This document shows, piece by piece, positions 9,600-17,866 of a stretch of DNA of 17,905 bases. This DNA comes from Asparagopsis taxiformis (lineage: Eukaryota > Rhodophyta > Florideophyceae > Bonnemaisoniales > Bonnemaisoniaceae), in contig JALQPE010002327.1 in assembly GCA_030407315.1 (NCBI GenBank), positions 1 through 17,905 of the forward strand, written 5' to 3'. The translations under genes and the position numbers were made by a program. Every line of letters starts with the position of its first letter. Within the stretch, counting starts at the first letter, position 1. The notes below the pieces were generated by a model. It saw only the letters and a list, made by a program, of their open reading frames with translations. It had not been told where the DNA came from and made no database searches.

Positions 9600-9770
9600 A
9601 CAGGAGCAGACGTGGGTGGGGAGACGGCCATGGGGGAGCGGGGGGGTGAGTCGGGTTGTGAGGGGGAAGGGGGAGGGGGGGAGAGTTGGGTTTGGAGGGG
9701 GAAGGGGGAGGAGAGTTGGGCTTCGAGGGGGAAGGGGCGCGGGCTGTTGAGTCCGGCTTGGCTTGGGAGT
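9600..9770. repeat. G-rich short tandem repeats encoding Pro/Ser
   Basis: The plus strand is an almost pure run of G with A and T interruptions. On the minus strand it encodes repeated SPSKPNSPPP-type units. It contains runs of seven G at about 9651-9656 and 9675-9681. The second lies where the Pro/Ser repeat phase changes from one frame to the next, so replication slippage or a sequencing indel is the probable cause of that frameshift. Confidence 0.65.
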
Positions 9771-11196
9771 CAGGAGGAGAACTGTCCATCGGATTGATTT
9801 CGTCCTCAGGAAGGGGTTGTGAGGGAAGGGGAACGGGGAGAGGTTCCATGATATTCTCCCCGAATTGGGTCGGAGAGCGAGCCTGCCGAGTCACCTGTGA
9901 TGGTGACTTCGGAGGAGTGGCTGATGCCACAGGGGCAGGAGCAGGAACGCTCTCTGCCGCTTTCTCGCTCTCCTTCCCCACATCTTTTGCGCCTTGACTG
10001 GCCGCAGTGGCAAGCACTGCATCGCCAGATGCTCCGGGAGGAGGGGGCGGAGTCTCACGATCCGGTGCAATGTTGAAACGTTGCAGGATGACGGTTCGGA
10101 AATCTTCTCGGCGACGCTCGTGGTTCTTCTCCTGTTTCGGCACAGGTTCTTCTTCATATTGAACCATGCGCTTGAACACGGATTTCCAGGTCGGGATCAT
10201 GTCCGTTCCATCCGGTTCGAGGTCCTCCAGGTCTGCCAGCTCGTCCGTAGTCATCCCAACCTTGGGTGCGACTTCACGGATTACCAGGTAGAAATCTCTG
10301 ATGTAATTGAGATACACCCTGAGCTGGAGACCTGGGATGCGACCAAAGGACTGGAGCAATTTCACAGAGCGGTAGTGAATGCACCTAACCATCAGCTCAC
10401 TGGCACGGTCCTCAGCCTTTGTGAACGCGGTGTCCTTCAGCACTAGAAGGCTGATTCCAACCTCATTTTCCTTCCTACCAGAGGCCATCTTGTACGCCTC
10501 GTACGTGCGTGGTGAACGTCTCATGTTCAGAGCCACATTGACGATAGACGTCACCGTACTCTTCCTGAGTATGCCACTGAAGTGACGCTGGAAGAACCAG
10601 TTGCACAGCTGCGAAGCTGTCATACTGGAGAGTTTCCTTTCCCCTTCCTTCGCGTACTTCAAGTTGCAGTTGTATATGCTGATGATAGCATGAATACGGT
10701 CGCGGATGGTGGTCGGTAAAACCGTGTGCACCAGTTCGTTCAGCCGCTGACTCAGGTAGAGCACGTCTTCCATCGTCATGGCTTGTCCATCTGGCCTGAA
10801 CGCTTCCTGAACAGGAACGCTGTCCACAATAGAAGCCAGACGTTCAACTCCTTCCGCTTTGGCTCGGACAAGAGCGCCACGACGATGGAGACCATCCGCG
10901 ATGTAGAAGCGTGTTTCGTCGGACTCGTGGGCTAGACCAACGACAGTCACGGAGCCCACGGAAGAGGTCTGAAAACCTTCAAGAACCATCTTCTGAAACA
11001 ACACATCTACATGCGACTCATCAACCTCGCGCGATGTTTCTTCCGTGACATGAATGTCCGCAATCGGAAGTGTCATCTGCCGGAACTCGTAGTTCGCAAG
11101 CGTGCTACCAGCCCGGGCATCGCGGGGACTGTCAGCTCCCGAGCTGGAGCGCGGGAAGATGCAGCTGCGAGACGAGAGCGTTGACGATTAAACATG

Positions 11197-11650
11197 TTTG
11201 TGGGTGGGATAAACAAGCTCTTGAACTCTGAACGGTGTATAGAGGTGAAGTGGGCACGAAAAGGGCAGGGAGTGAAGAGAAAGAGAGGGCACGGGAGAGC
11301 AAGGATTGAAGAGAGAGAGAGAGAGGGATGGGACACTGTCACTGTGGGGAGACAGATGGATGGAAAGCGGGAGAAGCAGAGAGAGATGCGAAGAGCGAAG
11401 CTTGGAAAGCAGGGGAGTTGGGCTGAAGCAGGAGATGCACGATCTGAATTGCCTTTGAGGTGCTGGAGTACTACAAGGAGTAGTAGATGAGTAGCAGAGG
11501 AGAGTGACAGGAAATCGTGTAGACGTAACGTTTGGAAGGTTAACTGAAGGGGTGCGAATAAATTCGCGCCCACGCGCCAAAAGACTCACCGGTTGCGTTC
11601 AAATCAATCAGTACCCAATGAACAGTCGTGAAGAGAGTACAAGAAGGGGC
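11197..11650 (-). promoter_or_regulatory. Pyrimidine-rich leader/promoter of ParB-like gene
   Basis: On the minus strand this region is strongly CT-rich, including a (CT)n run near 11310-11325. It precedes the upstream candidate ATG at 11196. Long open minus frames here (for example to 11573) are low-complexity Ser/Leu/Pro and most likely artefacts. It probably belongs to the promoter and 5' leader of the minus-strand gene. No TATA box was placed. Confidence 0.35.
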
Positions 11651-11653
11651 GTG

Positions 11654-11770
11654 AAATTTGGTAATTTTTTGGGCTCAAAAATTACTGCAGTAAAAACTGA
11701 TCTAGCAAAGTGCACTTGGCTAGATCAGTTTTTACTGCAGTAATTTTTGAGCCAAAAAATTACCAAATTT
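11654..11770. repeat. MITE-like palindrome, copy 4
   Basis: A 117-bp near-perfect palindrome bounded by AAATTTGGTAA and TTACCAAATTT carries the same TTACTGCAGTAA and GATCTAGC/GGCTAGATC blocks as copies 2 and 3. It lies upstream of the ParB-like gene, in the divergent gap before the plus-strand gene at 12.2 kb. One arm has one more T/A in the TTTTTT run than the other. Flanks are TG on the left and AG on the right, so no clear TA duplication is preserved. Confidence 0.88.
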
Positions 11771-11807
11771 AGACTAGTCTGGAACTTCTCCGTGCCACTC
11801 CATGGAG

Positions 11808-11928
11808 TATAGTGTTTGCACTGAGTGCTCTGTCTGCAGTTGCGAAGCTGCAAGAAACACTGTCGAGTAGTGAAGGAGAGGCATCTCCTTCACTACTTGA
11901 CAGTGTTTCTTGCTAAGTAAACACTATA
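11808..11928. repeat. Hairpin upstream of the 12.2 kb plus-strand gene
   Basis: The inner stem runs from GCAAGAAACACTGTC (11850) to GACAGTGTTTCTTGC (ending 11913), with AGTAGTGAAGGAGA pairing toward the centre. An outer pair, TATAGTGTTT at 11808 and AAACACTATA ending near 11928, encloses it with unpaired sequence on the left. Unrelated in sequence to the MITE copies, it shares the words CACTGTC/GACAGTG with repeats downstream of the gene. It could be an end structure of a transposon. Confidence 0.75.
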
Positions 11929-12215
11929 GGATGAATTACGATTCTGGTAAAAGCTATGTCATTCTTTAAGTTTTCAGTCTTCATGTATACTCATCAGTAC
12001 TTTGCACTATTTCCTGGCTTCCATGGAAATAGAGAACATGTTCTCTGCAACGACTGTAACGGTCAGCTCTGAGATCTCCCCTTCCAATTTCGTTCTTCTA
12101 CAGATTGATAGACTATAGCGATTTGTATCCTCATAATATAGAGGCGTACAGCGTTTCCCTCCCTTCCAAACAGCTGTTTGCACCTAGGTGCTACCTCAAT
12201 CCAGGTTATCGAGAT

Positions 12216-13718
12216 ATGGCTAGACCGAGAAAGTCTAGGAATGGCCCGAGGCTCCGTTTCAACTATGTAGCCCCTGTCCGCAATCGGACTAGACGCTCGA
12301 CATCCAGAACAGTCTCAAATCCTTTTGCCGTTCAGGAAATGGACTGCAATACACCAGAAACCCATCATCCTCGCCCGGCAACAGAGTATGGTAGCACTTC
12401 GAACCCTCCCCATGCTCCCATAGCTACCAATTCGCAGACCCCAGATCCAGATCCAGTCCTCCCTTCCTCGTCTTCACAGGATATCTTCAGACCTGGGAGC
12501 AATTCTGTGGATACCACCCTCCCTTTGACGTACGCCAATAGTGGGCAGCAGAACAATATACTCAAGTATACTTCTGGAACAATTGTTCCAGAAGTTCAAA
12601 AAGCTTGTATTACTCCTAGCGACGATGATATTGTACTATCCTCCGGCAGAGACCCCGTCACTCTGCTGCGACAGTTCCTAAACTGTGCCATCCCGCTGCT
12701 TCCGACCATCATGAGAACGTCACCGCAACAAACGACTCCGATTCGGATGACAACGACCTGTTTCTACAGGAGGAGGCAGAAGCGAAGCTCCTAATCTCTT
12801 CTCCCTTTATCATGAACACGTCCAATCCAGACAAAGCTCGCAATTACATGACAGAATGGACAACGTTGTACGCTGTCGCCAAACTGACAGGGTCGACGAA
12901 ATGCACCGCAGCAAACCTTCAGGAAGATCGCGTGTTGTTCGATTTCGCTAGACAAGGTTCCACGAACAAACACGTTCAGCGAAGTCTACCCCATTATTCA
13001 ACAATTATGCGGAAGGTAAGACCGTGGCTGTTCTTCAACGCATGGTTACGTTCGGAAACCGTATACTTCCCTGTAAACGCAGAGCGTAGTGAAGCTCGTG
13101 TTGCCTCTTCTGCAATTCTACGAAGAAGCAAGGTCGAACAAAACAAAGCTAGTCAATCAGCACCTGTACTTATCGTTCCACCAAGCGAATATGCACGAGC
13201 AGACATTACTGCACCACATATATTCGACCTTGCGTGTCGTGATAACACACAATTGGATGGTTCCGACTCGGATGACATACTAAGTTTACATGGTAACGTT
13301 GCAAGTCGAAGCTAGGAAAATTCAGAGAGTACTCCTTAAAAGGACAAACTACACGATGAGGGCGGAGGCGGTAAAAGACGGCTTTCCCGTTTCTGCTTTC
13401 GGTGGTAGTATTGTGGAACTGCATGTCACATCAGGGCAGCATGCCTCTTCTCTAGATCCTACTCTCAGTTCCCTTTTCCAACATGAATCACTATCTTCCA
13501 GCCATGAGTCGTTCAAAGCTATCACATCTTCTTCATGGATAAACTCCGGTGCCACATTTCATAGTAGGCTTTCGGTCTCCCCGCATTCATATGGGTCCGC
13601 CTTCATCCTTCAGAAAGAGTCGTTCCGGGAATATGCTCGGCCGGGTGATCACCTGACAGTTTTATCACCCAGTCCTGAGTGTAACCCTACTCAAAATTGT
13701 GGTACACTACGGTGTTGA
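12216..13718 (+). pseudogene. AT-hook-like protein, unnamed family member 1
   Basis: It starts at ATG 12216 with a basic N-terminus (MARPRKSRNGPRLRF) that resembles an AT-hook. A Ser/Pro/Asp-rich, probably disordered region follows. A frame change near 12640-12660 leads into an acidic run (NDSDSDDNDLFLQEEAEAK) and the conserved core: FDFARQGSTNKHVQRSLP, TIMRKVRPWLFFNAWL, VYFPVNAERSEARVAS and PPSEYARADI. The frame ends at 13315. A further open stretch in another frame (13290-13718; KRTNYTMRAEAVKDGFPV) may be its continuation. The core is shared with the gene at 16.4 kb. No catalytic residues of a transposase were identified. The hairpins on both sides and the multi-copy nature suggest a transposon protein, possibly the N-terminal half of a larger transposase, but I cannot name the family. 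Confidence 0.55.
12570..12595. repeat. Perfect 26-bp palindrome inside coding sequence
   Basis: The half-site ACTTCTGGAACAA is followed directly by its exact reverse complement. It lies in the disordered N-terminal part of the plus-strand gene. A 26-bp perfect palindrome is unlikely by chance and could be a protein-binding site or cruciform. It is not related to the MITE copies. Confidence 0.85.
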
Positions 13719-13725
13719 AAAGGGG

Positions 13726-13906
13726 GCCTCAGACAGTACTGCGAGACAGTGATTTTTTACTGTCTGAGACAGTAAAAATCACTATGCGGCAAATGAAAAT
13801 TAATGCCACACTTGGAGACAATTATTTGCACTGTCTGGCAGACAGTACGGAACACTGTCTGCAGACAGTTAAAAAACACTGTCTCACAGTACTGTCTGAG
13901 GCAGTG
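13726..13906. repeat. Foldback repeat downstream of the 12.2 kb gene
   Basis: The left arm, about 43 bp, begins GCCTCAGACAGTACTG and passes through GAGACAGTG. The right arm (about 13862-13906) runs through CACTGTCTCACAGTACTG to CTGTCTGAGGC. The left arm also ends in the small hairpin ACTGTCTGAGACAGT. The words CACTGTC, GACAGTG and CAGTACTG dominate, linking it to the minisatellite that follows and to the hairpin at 11.8 kb. Confidence 0.8.
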
Positions 13907-14063
13907 AATGGAGACAGTAAAAATTAATGATTTATTCAATAGTTGGATATGATGTAATTTACTGTACTGGGCAGTGTTGGGGATAGTGTTTTGTATTGGC
14001 CAAGGCAAACTGGCCGGATAGTGAAATACGCTGCCTGGGACAATAGATGGAACCAACACGGTG

Positions 14064-14617
14064 CACTGTCCTGGGCAGTACCTGGAGACAGTGATTTTTC
14101 ACTGTCCTGGGCAATACCTGGAGACAGTGATTTTCACTGTCCTGGGCAGTACCTGGAGACAGTGATTTTCCTTGTCCTGGGCAGTACCTGTAGACAGTAC
14201 TTTGCTGTTCCTGGGCAGTACCTGTAGACAGTATTTCGTGCTGCCCTGGGCAGTCACCTGTAGACAGTATTTCGTGCTGCCCTGGGCAGTACCTGTAGAC
14301 AGTATTTCGTGCTGCCCTGGGCAGTACCTGTAGACAGTACTTTGTGCTGCCCTGGGCAGCACCTGTAGACAGTATTTCGTGCTGCCCTGGGCACACCTGT
14401 AGACAGTACTTGTGCTGCCCTGGGCAGCACCTGTAGACAGTATTTCGTGCTGCCCTGGGCAGCACCTGGAGACAGTATTTCGTGCTGCCCTGGGCAGCAC
14501 CTGTAGACAGTATTTCGTGCTGCCCTGGGCAGCACCTGGAGACAGTATTTCGTGCTGCCCTGGGCAGCACCTGGAGACAGTATTTCGTGCTGCCCTGGGC
14601 AGCACCTGGAGACAGTA
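14064..14617. repeat. 35-bp minisatellite, 16 units
   Basis: There are sixteen head-to-tail units, marked by CTGGGCA at 14071, 14107, 14142, 14177, 14211, 14246, 14282, 14317, 14352, 14387, 14420, 14455, 14490, 14525, 14560 and 14595. Spacing is 33-36 bp, mostly 35. Each unit contains CTGGGCAG and ACCTGGAGACAGT or ACCTGTAGACAGT. The first units carry GATTTTCACTGTC and later ones TATTTCGTGCTGCC. The later units are nearly identical, so they expanded most recently. The open frames crossing it on both strands are artefacts of a 35-bp unit without stops. Confidence 0.95.
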
Positions 14618-15320
14618 AAAGTAGTGTCCTGATATAGTAAAATTCGGTGTCTGGGAGTGGTGGATGAGATGGAGGTCACGCTGTCGTGGGCATCTTTCTG
14701 GGGTAGAGGAAGGCAGTTCTAGCGCTATGAGGATGGGGCATGGACGGTATTCATATGGGAATGGACAGAATAGTACGGCTAGGAATTTTTATTTCGTAGT
14801 GACTATGAGCTAGCGAGAGGTATACGCGGTAGGATAGGTAGCAATCTAAGAGGGTGCGATATGGGAAGCTTCACTCTGGATTTGTTTATTTGCGCAGGCT
14901 ACATTGAGAATAAACAATCCCTATGTTAAAAATGCTACTACAACTAACACTATTCCGACGAGTAAAACTAAAACTACTAGAAAAGTCTAGAAATCTATCA
15001 ACTGATTGAGCTGCATGAATAAGCTAGGAAATGAAGAGAAGAAGAAAAAATGATGTAGAGAAAGGAAACAAGTTAGTGACGTTGAATTGGAGAGGGAAAT
15101 TGATGGTGATTAGGAGACTAACGTACCTTAACAAATACCATTGCATCCCAAATTGAGATATGTACTCACAGGCAGAAAAGAAAAGTAGTGGAGAAGTGGT
15201 AAGAGAGAAAGATAAATGAAAGTAGAAGTGGACACTCACCGACTGGAAACCTGAGAAAGAGAAAACGAATAGAAAACTGGGTTAGTGGCGTGAGTTGTGG
15301 AAACGTACCATCATGGTTTA
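14618..15320. other. AT-rich intergenic region, no clear gene
   Basis: No convincing protein was seen. The minus-strand frame at 15239-15024 is Phe/Leu/Ser-rich low complexity. Read on the minus strand, 15270-15120 has three pyrimidine-rich tracts and three donor-like sequences: GGTGAGTG near 15239, TGTGAGTA near 15170 and AGGTACGT near 15129. This might be a spliced non-coding transcript or chance. Confidence 0.35.
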
Positions 15321-15452
15321 TATCCGTCGGAGACAAAGCAACAACTTTGGCTTTGGAAGCAGTATGATGATCTACAACTTACGCTTTGGAAGCAGTATAG
15401 ATGATCTGTACTGCTTCCACAGCCAGAGTTGTTGTTTTGTTTCCGACGGATA
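15321..15452. repeat. Foldback repeat with internal direct repeat
   Basis: The arms run from TATCCGTCGGAGACAAAG at 15321 to TTTCCGACGGATA ending at 15452, about 50 bp each with a few mismatches. The loop side carries a direct repeat, CTTTGGAAGCAGTAT, then GATGATCTACAACTTA and a second near-copy. It is unrelated to the palindromes at 2.6-11.7 kb. It lies about 1 kb upstream of the second family member, at the place where the 12.2 kb gene also has a hairpin. Confidence 0.8.
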
Positions 15453-15673
15453 CGAAGATGGAAACAGGGATTTCCAGAATCTGTTGTTTAAGTAGCACTC
15501 TGCGGGCGGAAATGACGTGTAGGAGAATAATAGAGGGATGAATTTGAAACGGAGCGGTGCGATGGGAGGCCCAGAAAAACGATACCTAGGGTGCGAATTA
15601 CGCTTTGAAGCACATGACCTGGCAGAACAGGCGCAAAATTATTGTATCTTCTACCGCCTTCTCTAGTCTATAA

Positions 15674-15681
15674 TGACGTCA
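15674..15681. promoter_or_regulatory. CRE-like site TGACGTCA
   Basis: This is an exact match to the palindromic CREB/ATF bZIP consensus, in the context AATGACGTCATC. A second exact copy lies 143 bp downstream. An 8-bp match alone is weak evidence of function. Confidence 0.35.
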
Positions 15682-15816
15682 TCACTACAGAAATATAGGA
15701 AAAACACTAGCATATGGGGCCTACTGGAAAGGGGGAGGCGAGGAGTAGGAAAAATGGCGCACTTTCCTGGACGAGGAGTCCGCGCTTCCAGTGATGATTT
15801 GGACGGTATATATCGA

Positions 15817-15824
15817 TGACGTCA
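15817..15824. promoter_or_regulatory. CRE-like site TGACGTCA, second copy
   Basis: This is the second exact TGACGTCA, in the context CGATGACGTCATTG. The flanks of the two sites share ATGACGTCAT, so they may be arms of an old inverted repeat rather than independent regulatory sites. Confidence 0.35.
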
Positions 15825-16414
15825 TTGCATGCTCTGAGCACACTTGGCAGGCAGTCAAAGCGGGCCACGTGGATGTGGGCGGCTAGGAAACAGCAGTGTG
15901 GGAGAAATTTTATAATTTCATGTTGCAAGCGAGCAGTGAATCTGCATTGCAATATATAAATTTATGCTAATTTAAGATATCACACCGAGTACGATTCAAC
16001 GAGAGATTGTGCTTTCAACTTGTAAATAGGGCCGAAAATGGTAGAGTATACGAGTAGGAAGTACGTGTATGAGAAAATCAGATTCAGTATTAGTGCCTAG
16101 AGCATCACTGCGAAATAAACGGCCGTTTTCCGGAAATGGATACATCTTGGCTGGGTTTGTGGTTAGGGGATGCGATACAAGATAGCAAAACGATGTTGAG
16201 TCCGGATGAAATAGCAATCAATGTGCATAAAGCAATGAGCATAGGGCAAAGCATTGTGGTGAACCAGTTCATTGGATCGAATGAAAGCCTGGAAAGGTTT
16301 CGTAACGGTTAAAAGTAGTAGTACTGTATTGAGATAGTAGTCATGTCATAGAAGTTTAGAGTTGTATTCTATGCCACAAAACTGAGCGAAGAAGAAAGAA
16401 CAAAAAACATCAAG

Positions 16415-17866
16415 ATGGCTCCGAGACGGACTCCTATTCGAAAGAAAACCACAAGTCGTAGGACAAAGGCGAGATTCGATTCACTCAATGTGGCCAGTCC
16501 CAGTAAACAGCTTCCTGGGAAACTGCAGGGAGAAATCCGCAGCAGTGATGCAGCCTGCATGAACAAAGAAATCCGAGAGGTAATGAGCTACGACGTGAGT
16601 GTACCACAGATGACCTATTGGAGTCCCCAATCCCTATGGGTGACACAATAGAAGGTTGTATTGATGTGTACAGCAACAACGATGAAGCTGGAAGTGACAT
16701 CTACGTAGCATCGAGCACGCTAATGGAATCGGAAGAAGCAACCGGACGAGGTTCTGATTCCATTTCAACTGGAGGCCCGATAGACCGAAATGCTGGGATG
16801 AAGCATGTGGTGATTTCAAGGCATTACTACAATGGCCTGCGATGTATGGGGCTCTTCAGCTGAGTGGAACTCAAAGAATGACAAGAGAGCCACTATGAAG
16901 GTACCCTGTTCGGAATGAATTTCCGCAGAGATCCAAGTGAGCACGTCCGTCGGACTCTGTGATGCGACAGAAGATACTACCATTCTTGAGGAAACATTGC
17001 TATGCAAAGAGCTGTGACATCGAGTTTCCGATAGACCTTCGAAAGAGCGGAGCAAGAGCTGCACAGCATCGAGGTGCAGTAGGAACCCGTGGAACAACAG
17101 ATGACAGAGACAATTGTGGAGGAATGGCGAAAGTTCGTATTGTACTCCCAAGCACATGGGCTCTGAAAGATGTCCAGACTCGACCAATCTTTAAAGCATT
17201 CCGCAGTGATGCGAACAATCGAAGCTCGGAAGGAGAAAAATCAACCGCAGAGTGCAGCATTGAAGATTCGTTCATTGCAAAGTGCAGGAGGGTGTTTTGA
17301 GCGACCCATTCGTTCGCACAGCAGTTGTTCCCATTGACAGCGATGGGAAAAAGGGTTGAAGCACATTTATGTACCTGATGGAACAGCAATTCGAATCCGA
17401 TGTCATCCAGGAGCTCGTCAGGTTGCCGTCATCGAAAGAGCAAAAGGTTCAGGAGAATGACAGAGATGGTGGGAAACCGAAGAGGAGAAGGAGTGGCGTT
17501 ACGTCGTTGTGGGAACTTCATGCTAGGACCATAGTTACCTATGAGGCTCGACACGACGGTGAGCATGATGTGCATGTCGAAAAATATCTGCAGGGCGCGA
17601 ATGCACATCTATTGAATGGGAGAGGCAGCATGCTCTGCGAGCGATATCGCAAGTGTAATCGGAGCAGGAGCCAAGGGAAAAGGAACACGAGCTGGGGACG
17701 TGATAACCGTTTATTACCAATTGGAATGGAAGAGGGTGATATTGTTCCACACGTCGTATTGGTGAACAGGTATTTGAAAGAGCAGGTCGGAGAAGCATCC
17801 ACCATGTTACTTTGCTTTTCCCCGGGCGCGAGCTTTGCTGAGCCAGAAACCCGCCCGATAGACTAG
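16415..17866 (+). pseudogene. AT-hook-like protein, unnamed family member 2, frameshifted
   Basis: It starts at ATG 16415 in the context CAAGATGG with a basic N-terminus (MAPRRTPIRKKTTSRRTK). Coding continues in other frames as DDLLESPIPMGDTIEG (about 16608-16700) and then the core: FRRDPSEHVRRTL (about 16920), MRQKILPFLRKHCYA, IEFPIDLRKSGARAAQ and KVRIVLPSTWALKD, to a stop near 17300. The core matches the 12.2 kb gene block by block. Downstream, GVLSDPFVRTAVVPIDSDGK, then KHIYVPDGTAIRIRCHPG, an in-frame TGA near 17458, and QRWWETEEEKEWRYVVVG follow. A last open segment ends at 17866. At least four frame changes are inferred. The function is unknown; a transposon protein is the best guess from its copy number and context. 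Confidence 0.5.

Larger units (their letters stand above)
8600..11196 (-). pseudogene. ParB-like / zinc-finger DNA-binding protein, frameshifted
   Basis: ATG 11196 (MFNRQRSRLAAASSRAP) or ATG 11076 (MTLPIADIHVT) could start it. The codons just before 11076 (ANYEFRQ) look like ParB sequence, which favours the upstream start plus a frameshift near 11100. A ParB/Srx-like N-terminal domain covers residues 1-75 from 11076, with RFYIADGLHRRGAL carrying the GxHR motif (His codon 10887). A helical region reaches about residue 330, followed by a Pro/Ser-rich tract with repeated SPSKPNSPPP units. A zinc finger lies at 9443-9282, then a basic tail (PRRGEKRRREP). Another frame continues SGEKEREGEIEDGE and then VHRYEDEQPPPPSFL to the TAG at 8602-8600. 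Inferred frame changes lie near 9680, 9470, 8930 and 8825. ParB domains bind or cleave DNA or use CTP; the role here is unknown. Confidence 0.7.
15453..16414. other. Intergenic region with two CRE-like sites
   Basis: No gene is supported. Two perfect TGACGTCA palindromes occur at 15674-15681 and 15817-15824, the consensus for bZIP (CREB/ATF) factors. The sequence between 15590 and 15870 also shows a weak inverted similarity (CGCTTTGAAGC versus GTCAAAGCG) and may be a degenerate foldback element. AT-rich TATA-like sequence appears near 15950. Part of this region is probably the promoter of the gene at 16415. Confidence 0.4.

Noticed and set aside
11073..11589. Minus-strand frames of 133-166 aa upstream of the ParB gene
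   Set aside because: They are low-complexity Ser/Leu/Pro translations of a pyrimidine-rich leader. Only the last about 40 codons (from ATG 11196) may belong to the ParB gene.
13959..14679. Long open frames of 140-203 aa on both strands over the minisatellite
   Set aside because: A repeat unit of 35 bp without stops opens several frames at once. The peptides are only periodic repeats (LPRAARNTVYRC type) with no independent coding signal.
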